Shown piece after piece: positions 41,938 through 53,200 of a stretch of DNA of 64,000 nucleotides. The DNA lies in NCBI RefSeq assembly GCF_902806685.2, contig NC_048549.1:1054001-1118000 (forward strand). The letters are read 5' to 3'. Source of the DNA: Maniola hyperantus (taxonomy: Eukaryota > Arthropoda > Insecta > Lepidoptera > Nymphalidae). Within the stretch, counting starts at the first letter, position 1; each line of letters begins with the position of its first letter. Under the pieces are notes generated by a model that did not search any database, was not told the DNA's origin, and worked only from the letters and a program-made list of their open reading frames with translations. The position numbers and the translations under genes were made by a program.

Positions 41938-42650
41938 TTTTAGGGTTCCGTACCTGAAAAGGAAAAGCGGAACCCTTATAGGATCACTTTGTTGTCTGTC
42001 TGTCGGTCTGTCAAGAAACCTACAGGGTACTTCCCGTTGACCTAGAATCATGAAATTTGGTAGGTAGGTGGGTCTTATAGCTGGCATTAGGGGAAAAATC
42101 TGAAAACCGTGAATTTGTTGGTTACATCACACAAAAAAATTAAATTGTGGTCATGAACTAATAATTAGTATTTTCAACTTTCGAAGTGAGTGACTATATC
42201 AAGTGGGGTATCATATGAAAGGTCTTCACCTGTACGTTCTAAAACAGATTTTTATTTATTTTTATGCATCATAGTTTTTGAATTATCGTGTAAAATGTCG
42301 AAAAAATTCGACTGTAGTACGGAACCCTCATTGCGCGAGCCTGACTCGCACTTGGCCGGTTTTTTTTTTTTGTACTGTGATCATGATTTTCACTCACTTC
42401 GAAAGTTGAAAATACTAATTATTAGTTCATGACCACAATTTAATTTTTTTTGTGTGATCTAACCCTAAATTCGCGGTTTTTAGATTTTTCCCCAAATGTC
42501 AGCTATAAGATCTACCTACCTGCCAAATTTCATGATTCTAGGTCAACGGGAAGTACCCTGTAGGTTTCTTGACAGACAGACAGATAGACAGACAACAAAA
42601 TGATCCAATAAGGGTTCCGTTTTTCCTTTTGAGCTACGGAACCCTAAAAA
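41938..42650. mobile_element. Two P1 elements in head-to-head inversion
   Basis: 41938-42360 is P1 in reverse (TTAGGGTTCCGTACCTGAAA ... CGAGCCTGACTCGCACTTGG). 42382-42650 is P1 forward from the middle (TCACTTCGAAAGTTGAAAAT ... TTGAGCTACGGAACCCTAAA). The facing sequences AACTAATAATTAGTATTTTC and its inverse form long arms around a loop of about 200 bases. Confidence 0.8.
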
Positions 42651-42825
42651 AAGAACCTGTTTCATGACGATCTAAAAAGAAAAATGTAAAAAATGCCGTA
42701 TACAGAGTCTCCGATAACCATATCGGAGGATTGCCAGCGAAACATACATTAAAAAAAAAAAAAAACCACTACTTTGCTTAATTATTATAGCTACTCAACT
42801 AACATAGACCTGCCTAATATCTCAG

Positions 42826-42976
42826 GGGCCCTACCGCGGTTGTTTGACAGCTACAATGTCACGATCGCAATCATCTCTGATTGGTTAATGCTCGCAACAA
42901 GAATCACACAAATTCAGCCAATCAGAACAATTGAGATTGTAATAATGATTGATGCAGGTTTTAGACAATCGCCCTA
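42826..42976. mobile_element. M3 MITE
   Basis: GACAGCTACAATGTCACGAT, AATCATCTCTGATTGGTTAA, then CAATTGAGATTGTAATAATG and TTTAGACAATCGCCCTAC. A central part present in other copies is missing. Confidence 0.7.
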
Positions 42977-43423
42977 CAGTTTACCTTGTCACATAATTGT
43001 TTTACGTAGGTAGGTATCTAGACGGTACTTACGTAAAATAATTATCTACTGCTAAGATGAACGCACTGTATGTATGTTAGTGCGTTACATCACCTCGACA
43101 TAACACTAATTAGTGTAGGATAACTGCCCTAGATAGCTTCATAGGTTAGTTTGTAGTTAGGTGCGTTAATTACTTTCAAAGGTGATAAACTCTACAGTCA
43201 AGACTCTTTCTATACCACTCCGTCATTTGTTTATCAAGAAAAAATTACCTAACGATAAACTAATTACCTAAAAATTACCAATACCACATCAATTAATCCT
43301 GGTGCCATCTGTATGTATGGGAATGACCTATTTTCTACTGGCCTTTTGGTCTAGTCTAGTGGATCACTTATGCGAGCGGATCTTGAAGTCCTGGGTTGGA
43401 ATTGCGGTTCGAACCAAAAAAAA

Positions 43424-43833
43424 CAGCCAAGTGCGAGTCTGGCTAGCGCAACGAGGGTTCCGTACTACAGTTGTATTTTTTCGACATTTTGCACGATAAT
43501 TCAAAAACTATGATGCATAAAAATAAATAAAAATATGTTTTGGAATGCACAGGTGAATACCTTTCATATGATACCCCACTTGGTATAGTAATCTTTGAAA
43601 ATTGAAAATACTAATATATTGTTCATAAACACATTTTTTTTCTGTGATGTAACCACAAATTCACGGTTTTCGGATTTATTCCTTTACTTGTGCTATAAGA
43701 ACTACCTATCTATCAAATTTCATGATTCTAGGTCAACGGGAAGTACCCTAGGTAGGTTTTCTTGACAAATACGACGGATAGACGGACAGACGAGCAGACA
43801 AACAGACAACCTTTTTCGGTACGGAACCCTAAA
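43424..43833 (+). mobile_element. P1 element
   Basis: GCCAAGTGCGAGTCTGGCTA, GAGGGTTCCGTACTACAGTT to GGTACGGAACCCTAAAAAT. Near full length. The stretch 43836-45138 after it is AT-rich with nothing recognised. Confidence 0.7.
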
Positions 43834-45138
43834 AATAAGTTATCGCGATGAACCAAAAACTGTTATCCGCTGAAACAGGTAGAATCTGTATGATGCAACA
43901 TGCAGCATGCGAAATGCACCGCCCGCCCTCCCACTGCTAACCATATAGGAAAAGCAGCCGCTCGGCAAGCAATACGCACTACCACCACGCAGCACCACTC
44001 AAATCCCAAAACACATTCGACGCACGGATCAACGTAACGTAATAAGTTATCGTACCTACTACATGCGTAAAACATACGAGCTTCTATTTGAGGTAATATC
44101 CTACAAATTGCTACTTAGTTCAAGTAAACTTCCTAGTAAGTAAATGTCCTACACTTCAATAACCTACCCTAGACGATGTCTAAACGTCGATTCGAACATT
44201 TAACGAGCGTAGGCTAGCCTTTCTAAATACGGGAATAGAGACCACTGTTTGCACTGGACAGTGATAAATTGCCCATTAGCTGGCAACCCTAGTCATATGT
44301 CAGGGTTGTCAAATTGTCCGGTATATAAAATGTATAATTTCAGAAAAAGTAAGAAACTTAAAATAAATTCGGTGCAAAAAACAAAGACTGAAACCCTATG
44401 TGACCCGACCCTATGGTTGGATTAACGGGATTATAAATATATATTTATTTTATATATTTATTGCGACTTATGATAGAAAAATCTATGTACATTTGTCTTA
44501 ATTTAATTTGGTTAATTTATTGTATTTTTGAATGTCATATCTACCATATTTGTCCATATTAAATGTTATTTTTAAAATATTTTTAAATTCTATGCGCTAT
44601 ATTATTATTTTATTTTATCTTGTCATTTGTCATTTAAAAATTATGTATTTATTTATAAATTATGTTATAAATTTGTATTATATTACGGTTTCTCACGACA
44701 TTATTTTAGAGGGTGATATCTGTCAAACGTCGAAAATTTGTGTGTGGTTGGTCATCCCTACAGTAATCTTTCTTAGCTCCAAGGGGTGATATAACATAAG
44801 GGGATGGAGACATTAGAGTTCTCTTGGGGTTCTTTAGCCTCCCATCGATAACTTTACGATGTAACAGTAATAATAATGTAGCCGAGAAAATTTCGGGATA
44901 ATCTTGGATCCTATGAATCTAAGATTGTTTTATGACTTTAATAACTCCATACATTTAGTACTTATTTTTAAGTTACAATATGTAGATGTACACATTAGAT
45001 ATTAATATTATTTTTGCAACGAACTCTTTACTATTTGCTTTCTTAAATAATATTATATAAATAAAATGTTATATATTCCGGCATTTTATAAAAATAAATC
45101 AGCCATTGAATCAATTTGTTATTATGCCATAATGTAGA

Positions 45139-45560
45139 AAAAAACCGGCCAAGTGCGAGTCAGGCTCGCGCAATGAGGGTTCCGTACTACAGTCGTATTT
45201 TTTCGACATTTTGCAGGATAATTCAAAAACTATGATACATAAAAATAAATAAAAATCTGTTTTAGAATGCACAGGTGAAGACCTTTCATATGATACCCCA
45301 CTTGATATAGTTATCTTACTTAGAAAATTGAAAATACTAATTATTAGTTCATGACCACAATTTAATTTTTTTGTGTGATGTAACCACAAATTCACGGTTT
45401 TTAGATTTTTCCCCGAATGTCAGCTATAAGACCTACCTGCCAAATTTCATGATTCTAGGTCAACGGGAAGTACCGTGTAGGTTTCTTGACAGACCGACAG
45501 ACAGACAGACAATAAAGTGAAAAAAGGGTTCCGTTTTTCCTTTTGAGGTACGGCACCCTA
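45139..45560 (+). mobile_element. P1 element, reference copy
   Basis: CGGCCAAGTGCGAGTCAGGC, GGGTTCCGTACTACAGTCG, GAAGACCTTTCATATGATAC, TAATTATTAGTTCATGACCA, ATTTCATGATTCTAGGTCAA, GACAGACAGACAG, and TTTTGAGGTACGGCACCCTA. No coding capacity. Its 3' end can form a hairpin (GGGTTCCGTTTTTCC with GGTACGGCACCC). Confidence 0.75.
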
Positions 45561-45920
45561 AAAATGTTTACGAAACTGTATTTCCATTCAATAACATCAA
45601 TTGAAACATCCAAAATGGTCTTCAGGCCCCAAAATACAAGCACTTGATGCATCCAGCTGTCTGTTGCGTCATAGTTTCACAATTCAACTCAATCCCAATT
45701 GGTTTTATGAACTCAACTCATGGCGATGATCTATTTTTCTTGAGCCACTTCCGTGCAATGTAGATTTATAGGCAAAACAACCGCCTACGCGGAATCTTAA
45801 GCTCTTAATAAATAATGGTTCTTTTATTGACCTGTTACTCGTCAGGTTAATAAACAATAGACAAATAGACATTTTTTGTAGATAATTATCTGATCTACAA
45901 CTTTTGTCTGGGCTAATCCA

Positions 45921-46141
45921 TCCATACTAATATTATAAATGCGAAAGTGTGTCTGTCTGTCTGTCTGTCTGCTAGCTTTTTACGGCTCTATCGTTCAACC
46001 GAATTTGATGAAATTTGGTACAGAGGTAGCTTGCAACCCGGGGAAGGATATAGGCTACTTTTTATCCCGGAAAATTGAAGAGTTCCCACAGGATTTTTAG
46101 GAACCTAAATCCACGCGGACGAAATCGCGGGCATCAGCTAG
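45921..46141 (+). mobile_element. HB element, reference copy
   Basis: CCATACTAATATTATAAATG, GTCTGTCTGTCTGTCTGCTA, AACCCGGGGAAGGATATAGG, CCACGCGGACGAAATCGCGG and GCATCAGCTAGT: a complete element. Confidence 0.75.
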
Positions 46142-46664
46142 TTTTAAGATAAACTTACCGTTTTGCTGATAATCACGAAAAACCCGTTTTTGTGATCTTT
46201 GACACCGAGTAAATTTTTTCCAGGTGTCGGATCGATGGGGACTTTTCACATTTCATTTATAATAGTGTTATGAACAATCCTACCAATTTTCAGCCTACTT
46301 TTTGATTTAATTTGACTGGACTACAGATTTTCACTCTAAGCTGTCGATTCATTTCACCCTCAATTTCTTTAATGGAATCAATATATTATTTTCTCTTTCA
46401 TCTTTGACCACGTATAATAAACACCTCAAGTTATATTTAAGTTTATTACATAGATAGTTATTAGATACTAAGTTAATATTCATACACTTGCATTACTTAC
46501 CAATACCACATCAATCAATCCTGGTGTCATCTGTATGGGAATGACCTATTTTCTATTAACCCGATTTCTTTTGATCTTATGTAACTGGCCTTTTGGTCTA
46601 GTCTAGTGGCTCAGTTATGCGAGCGAATCTTGAAGTCCTGGGTTGGAATTGCGGTTCGAACTAA

Positions 46665-47040
46665 AAAAACCGGCCAAGTGCGAGTCAGGCTCGCGCAACG
46701 AGTGTTCCGTACTACAGTCAAATTCAAAAACTATGATGCATAAAAATAAATAAAAATATGTTTTAGAATGTACAGGTGAATACCTTTCATATGATACCCC
46801 ACTTGATATAGTTATCTTACTTCGAAAATTAAAAATACTAATTATTAGTTCATGACCACAATTTAAATTTTTTTGTGTGGTATGATCACAAATTCACGGT
46901 TTTCAGATTTTTCCCCGAATGTCAGCTATAAGACCTACCTACCTGCCAAATTTCATGATTCTAGGTCAACGGGAAGTACCCTGTAGGTTTCTTGACAGAC
47001 AGACAGACAACAAAGTGATTCTATAAGGGTTCTATAAGGG
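46665..47040 (+). mobile_element. P1 element
   Basis: CCGGCCAAGTGCGAGTCAGG to GATTCTATAAGGGTTC. The preceding 170 bases (TAATCCTGGTGTCATCTGTA ... GGGTTGGAATTGCGGTTCGA) also precede the P1 copy at 43424, so both derive from one larger duplication. Confidence 0.7.
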
Positions 47041-47151
47041 TGATTCTAAAAAATCATGTCCGCCATCTTGGATTTATTAATAAATAACATCCCGGAAAAG
47101 TGCACAATCAGTTAATACGTGATACACGCGCAATAATATGTATTTATGTAG

Positions 47152-47282
47152 GTGTGACACAAGGTGCCAACAAGTTCAAAAAATTCCCGTTGAGTAACAG
47201 TGTTACTCAACGGGAATGTTTTGAAATTGTTGGCACCTTCTGTCACAGTGTTACACACGGGGGTGTGACTCAACGGGAATAA
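47152..47282. repeat. Large foldback with 35-bp perfect palindrome
   Basis: ATTCCCGTTGAGTAACA (47183-47199) and its exact inverse TGTTACTCAACGGGAAT (47201-47217) are separated by one G. Outer arms GTGACACAAGGTGCCAACAA and TTGTTGGCACCTTCTGTCAC also pair. A third copy of the inner arm (GTGACTCAACGGGAAT) ends the element at 47280. Unclassified foldback element. Confidence 0.9.
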
Positions 47283-47513
47283 CCCACATTTGCAGCACCA
47301 GAGGAACCGACAATGCGTTGTCTAAAAATGTCGAGTGGCGTAACTACCCGTTTATCGATTAGTTATTTTATCCAGCAATTAGTAAAGTAGTGATGTGAGC
47401 GCAAACACCACTCGATGAAAATGGAATTGACATACCTATTGCGGGGCGGGTTTCAGTTTACGGAAACAAGCCTTTGTCATTTTCTAATTCTACAGTAGAG
47501 TTATAATGAGTAT

Positions 47514-47835
47514 TCAGTATGCGGTCGAAAGTGATGAACATCGGCCTTTATTTTTTTTTATTTTTATTTATTTATTAGGAACACATACAATAAATTAATT
47601 TAACACAAACTACGACACTTATAAACAAACACAGGCTGATAAATGTATCTATAAAATGTGTACACAGCATTTGCAAAATATCTTGACAAATAAAAAGAAC
47701 TTAACTAACTACTTTATACTGACATTTCATCTTTGTAGAGCGTTGTCTCTGTCACTCATACCCATTTGACGCTTTGTCGGTCTCAACGACCGAGACAGTG
47801 CTCTACAAATCTGCTGTCTCCTTCTTAAAGTCTAC
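47514..47835. mobile_element. M2 MITE split by a LINE-like tail
   Basis: M2 left part (CAGTATGCGGTCGAAAGTGA, CATCGGCCTTTA) breaks at about 47549 into a TTATTTTTTTTTATTTTTAT tail and AT-rich body, and resumes at about 47727 with CTGACATTTCATCTTTGTAG and the right arm. CTTTA on both sides may be the target duplication. Confidence 0.7.
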
Positions 47836-48310
47836 CACGCTGGCCATGTGTTGATTGGTAGACTTCACACACGTTTGAGAACATTATGGAGAATTTCTCA
47901 CGATGTTTTCCTTCAGCGTTAAAGCAAGTGATATTTAATTAATAAATTTTATTTATTTATTTCCACACAAAAAGAAAAAAACACTTACAATATTGGTTTC
48001 TTCGTGCTCGTAAGCGCTTGGCAGCTTGTCTGAGCACTGCACATTCCTCTGTCGTTAGTACTTAGTCTAATATTCTAGGTAGGTATGTGTAACTATTATG
48101 AACAAATGTAGGTAGGTAATGTAGGTAATCGCACATAACTCCGAAAAGGTAAAGGTGCGTGCCCGGACCTCCGATTAGAAGGCGGACGTCGCGTCCTAAC
48201 CACTAGGCTATCACAGATAAGCCAGTACTTGTGATATAAACTATGATCGGGCCCTGTCTGGTTATGGCTCACGATGTGGCTCATTACTTGCTCATTGACA
48301 ACCATTAGTA
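47836..48310 (-). mobile_element. S3 SINE in two pieces
   Basis: 47836-47940 is the reversed S3 body (CACACACGTTTGAGAACATT ... TTTTCCTTCAGCGTTAAAGC). 48110-48215 is its reversed tRNA-like head (CCCGGACCTCCGATTAGAAG ... CCTAACCACTAGGCTATCAC). An AT-rich insertion containing TTGGTTTCTTCGTGCTCGTA separates them. Confidence 0.65.
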
Positions 48311-49291
48311 TTCAACTCCTGCCGGCTCCTCGATAAACACTGCCCTTGACTCCGTCAATTACATTATTGTATGCAACTGTGGTGTACGGGTTCCATCCAG
48401 TTGTGAATCGATAGAAGCGATAGAATCACTTATGTTGAAATCTATAGAGCGTGCTTAGACTTTGCTCAGACACTGTTAAAACGAGATAGCGCTATAATCT
48501 CTTACATAAATCTGTCTCTTTTTCACTAAGACTTAAGTCTGAGCAAAGTCAAAGTACGCTCTATAGATTTCAGCCTTAGCGTAGCTCATGTGAAAGAAAA
48601 CCGGTGCAAGTCTGCGCAAACGAAGGATTCCGTACTATCGTACGTAAATAAAAAATAAAACATGTTATAGGTAGGTACTGTGACGTGAGATTTATTTACA
48701 CCTTTATTACCTGTTATCTCCCAAAGCCACCATGATTCAAACAAACATCCAAACAAACGTTCCTCCTGTTGAGGACAATACGCAGATAAAAGATTCCGAC
48801 GAATTGAGAACCTCCTCCTTTTTTGAAGTCGGTAATAATATAAAATAACGGAGGTCTGATGGCACGCGCTCGATCTTAGCCCATTATCATTATCAAAGGG
48901 GAAAGTCCGAAAATCGTGAATTTGTGGTTACATCATTAAAAAAATTAAAAAAGTGTTGTTTTTCGCACTTGAGCGGGGGTTTTTTTTTGTTAACGAATTT
49001 TCTCTCCACTCGAGGCTTAGTAATATAATATGACTCTTTCATTAATCATTTACGTTTCCTATTGATCGATTGGTCAATATTTACAGGTCGTTCAACTTTC
49101 CCAACATAGAATACTTATAGATGATAGAATATTGAGTATGAGTCGCGTGTTAGAATACGTGATGTATTTACATGCATTTCCATACATCTCGGGCACTGTG
49201 GGCAGGCGAGCAGCACGATCACATTGTGGTTACTTGTTCATTGAAATACATTTAATTTAATGCATATAATATATTACAGATCCATATGCCT

Positions 49292-49690
49292 GAAAGCCTA
49301 TGGGCCTCATAAGAAAGCTCAGAGTCACTCAGCGGGCGATGGAGAGAGCTATGCTTGGAGTTTCTCTACGTGATCAAATCAGAAATGAGGAGATCCGTAG
49401 GAGAACTAGAGTAACCGACAAAGCTCAACGGGTTGCGAAGCTGAAGTGGCAATTGGCAGGGCACATAGTTCGTACAACCGATAGACGTTGGGGTCCCAAG
49501 GTACTGAAATGGCGACCTCGCACCGGAAGACGCAGCGTTGGAAGACCCCCACTAGGTGGAAGGACGTCATCAGATGAGTCGCAGGGAGCCGCTGAATCCA
49601 GGCGGCGCAAGACCGTGGTGTGTGGAAGTCCCTACAAGAGACCTATGTCCAGCAGTGGACGTCTATTGGTTGATGATGATGATGCCTGAA
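49292..49690 (+). mobile_element. L2-type LINE reverse transcriptase 3' remnant
   Basis: An open stretch encodes LRVTQRAMERAMLGVSLRDQ, RRTRVTDKAQRVAKLKWQLA, HIVRTTDRRWGPKVLKWRPR and TGRRSVGRPP, the C-terminal region of a common lepidopteran endonuclease-reverse transcriptase. A frame break follows the GRPP motif. It ends in GTTGATGATGATGATG. Not a host gene. Confidence 0.85.
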
Positions 49691-49974
49691 AGCCAGAAAA
49701 ATCTAATAAATATCACGGAAGTCGAATTGGGGCGAGATACGGCTATGCCTGACTCCTGAGAGTTATCTATAATGTTCTCAAAGGTGTGTCAATCAATAAA
49801 GGTTAGCATATGGACTACGGACCTAGTCTAAACCCTTCTCGTTCTGAGACTCCTCTCTAATTATAATGACACATACATACACATACACATACATAGTTCA
49901 AGGTTTCTCTACTATATTTTAAGCGCGAGCGCAGCAAGCTTGAAGTTTTTCTTCATTGATTGTTTTTGTTACAG

Positions 49975-50128
49975 GTACATGCTTCAAATACATCTCAACA
50001 AAATTCGCAATGGGTCTTAATAATCTCGAAAGGACACAAAAATGTGAAAAACTAAAATGAGACACAAAAGTGTATATGTGTTAGTGATGTGCTGAATATA
50101 TTAATATCGATATCGATAAAGTAACATA
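49975..50128 (+). promoter_or_regulatory. 5'UTR part of the GPCR start exon, with short upstream ORFs
   Basis: A pyrimidine-rich acceptor TGTTTTTGTTACAG ends at 49974. The 154-base leader holds several upstream ATGs: one opens a 13-codon ORF (49979-50020), another an overlapping 16-codon ORF from about 50010, and another is ATGTGA. Such uORFs would be expected to lower translation from the GPCR start. The sequence ATATCGATATCGAT lies just before the ATG. Confidence 0.5.
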
Positions 50129-50234
50129 ATGGATCCGGATATGCAGAACTCGACGTTGGACACGATCTACCCGCGGGAGGCGACCATCTTGGCGGCTGCG
50201 TGTGCCTGCATCTTCAGTATAGTTGGTGTTTTAG
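50129..50234 (+). CDS. GPCR exon 1 (N-terminus and TM1 start)
   Basis: ATG with MDPDMQNSTLDTIYPREATI, then LAAACACIFSIVGVL, and donor TTAG|GTACGT in phase 1. This ATG is the only one giving the short extracellular tail that joins TM1. Confidence 0.85.
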
Positions 50235-53200
50235 GTACGTACCTCATCATCATCGTCCTTATCAACTGATGGACCGTGGACGTCCACTGTTGGACATAAG
50301 TTTCTTGTAGAGACTTCTACAGCCACGGTCTTGCCCCGCTACCGGCATACGTCGACTAGATTATCTCCGAGTGATGTCACTACTAATGTTTGTATGTGTG
50401 TGTGTATGTTTGTTACTCTTTCACGCAAAAAATACTAGACGGATTTGGAATGGAGATAGATTACACATAGGCTACTTTTTATCCCGGAATATCAAAAAGT
50501 ACCCACGGTATTTTAAAAAACAAAATCCACGTGGACGAAGCCGCGGGAATCAGTTACTATAATTGCAAAAGTGCGGTTCCTTGTTGGTTTGTTCTTCAAT
50601 CACGTCGCAATGGAGCAACGGATTAATGTAATTTTTGCATGGGTATAGATACTAGATAGTTAGAGGACGGGAGCGGACATTATTTTTTATTTTTTATCCC
50701 GGAAAATTAAAGACTTCCTTGATTTTTCAAAACCTCAATCCACACGGACGAATTCGCATACCTAGTCATGATTCTAGGTCAACGAGAAGTACAACATGAT
50801 GACTAGATTGCAACATGGGGTTATTCAAGGGGCGGACCAACAGATTCCTAAAAGGCCGGCAACGCATTGGCGGTTCCTCTGGTGCTGCAAAATGCAATTG
50901 TTCATGGGCGGCGGTAATCACTTAACATCAGGTGACCCGCCTGCTCGTTTTGCTATCTCTATTAAAACAAAAGTACCCTTTAGGTTTCTTGACAGACCGA
51001 CAGACAACAAATTGATCCTATAAGGGTTCCGTTTTGAGGTCCGAAACCCTAATAATTGGAATTGATAGATCTTAGATAGTTCGCGACAGGTTGAAACGGC
51101 AATCGGGAAGGGAACGCCCCGCACACCCGCACAGCCCCCGCGCTAACCCGGTGCGTGCAAGCGCGGGTGTGCGTGGCGTTCCCCACCTCGAACTCCGATT
51201 GCCATGTCAACCAGTCGTGGACTTATAGGTGGGTAACTGTTTGACCGTTGATAAGTTAAATAAGGACATGATAAATAAATAAATACTTCCTTATAAATGT
51301 GAAATGGATTATTACCCACTTGCCAGTTTAAATATTGATCTGTCGTCAACTTATTGATTAGAAGTTAGAACAACTGTTTACTTTGTCGTAATAGAGTCTT
51401 GGACTGATGTAGTAATAAAATGATGTGATTGTTTGTATACTATTAAAAAACATGATTTTTATTTATTTTTAACATAGTTAACTATTAACGTCACGCTATA
51501 CGGAAAGCGATTAATGACGTCACAATGGATAAACGACAAATATTTTTCAATTTTTAGGGTTCCGTACCTCAAAAGGAAAAACGGAACCCTTATAGGATCA
51601 CTTTGTTATCTGTCTGCCCCATTATTCTATTTGTTTATTTTATGTTTATGAAACATCGATAATGAAAATCCAATGTTGTTTGGACAGTCGAAACTTACGT
51701 GCTTGTTTATCGATAGAAATCTCATTTATGCGTTGAGCGTCTCACATCACTACAATTTCTGAGAAGATACTACTAGGGTTGCTTCTCACTAATCCGGTAT
51801 TTGACAGCGAGTCAAATCAGTAACTTTTTATCAAACGTCAAAACGCACGCTTAGTATGCATTGACTTATATATTATTACTTCGTATTGACAGGGCCATTG
51901 AACAAACAAAATGACACCGGCTCAGTGGTGCTTTAGCACCAATGCAATCTCAGTGACGTCTGGATTTCAAACGGGTCGTTCATTAGTATCTAAGAGGTGG
52001 CGCTGATTTATTTGGTTCCAAAACCGTGATATTCGCTTGGGCATATCTTGTAATTTATATCGATGTTAGTATGCGAGATTCTATGAAATACCGGTATGTG
52101 ACGGCACAATCATTTGACGTGCTTTTTTAGTTTAATCGATAATTTAAAATGGTTATCACACTTGAAACTAACAAAGAACGTGGATTTTACGTATTTCGGA
52201 AGACCCTCTATTTAACAATCACAGAAATAATAAATTTTTGACTTAGTCAAATACCGTATTAGACGGTAAGGGGCAATTAAACAAGTTTTTTTAAAATATC
52301 CTTTTCGCATTTTAATTAAAAGGATTTAAATTTTAAATCTAATTAGTATAATTAACTTACTGCGCCTGTCCGCCTCGCAACTCAAACCTGTAGAGTACTC
52401 CTTCATTTTTCAACTTATGTGACGCGATTAATCTTAATTGAGAAGTGACAGCCCTAGTTATGTTTATGCGCGTGCGCATGTTATGTTGGTATACAGTCGA
52501 CTATTGTTTCATAATGTGTCACTCATAACAGCTCATAACATAACAACTAGCACGCTTCCTATGTCACAGCTTGCAGATGACCGTTTTTGAAAAAATCGGT
52601 CAAGTGCGAGTCGGGATTGCACACGAAGGGTTCTGTAGTCTGTATACCATCGTACAAGAAATATATAACTTTTGTTTTTTTTTAGTTTTCATAACCATTT
52701 TGATTTTTTTATTATTTGTTGTCATAGAAATAGTTACAGGTACCTACGCATTCTGTGAAAATTTCAACTCTACCTATTGCGGTTCACGAGATAAAGCCCG
52801 ATGACAGACAGACGGATGGATGGACAGCAGAGGCTTAGCCGTTGGCACCCCTCTAAAAAGGTGACTGACCATGACTGATCTATCAACGCACCGCTCAAAG
52901 TACAAGACAGATCGGGCTGATATTTTGCATGCAGATGGCTATTTATGACGTAGCGCGTAGATATCCAGAACGAATTTTCGAAAATTCCATCCCAAAGGGG
53001 ATAAAATAGTTTGTTTGTGTAGTCCACGCGGATGAAGCCGTGGGCATAAGCTAGTTCATAATAATATGTAAGGTAAGTACATTGACTTATATATTACTTC
53101 GTATGGATAGGGCCATTGAACAAACAAAATGGCACCGACTCAATGGTGCTTTAGCACCAATGCAACCTCAGTGACGTCTGGATTTCATTCATAATGGATG

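Noticed and set aside
47941..48060. Possible minus-strand exon reading TEECAVLRQAAKRLRARRNQ
   Set aside because: The peptide looks gene-like, but it lies inside a split SINE next to an AT tail, has no clear partner exon, and is most likely a LINE remnant. It could be revisited with a protein search.
49300..49689. 129-codon plus-strand frame as a host gene
   Set aside because: The LRVTQRAMERAMLGVSLRD and TGRRSVGRPP motifs belong to a common insect non-LTR retrotransposon, and the frame breaks before the end of the family.
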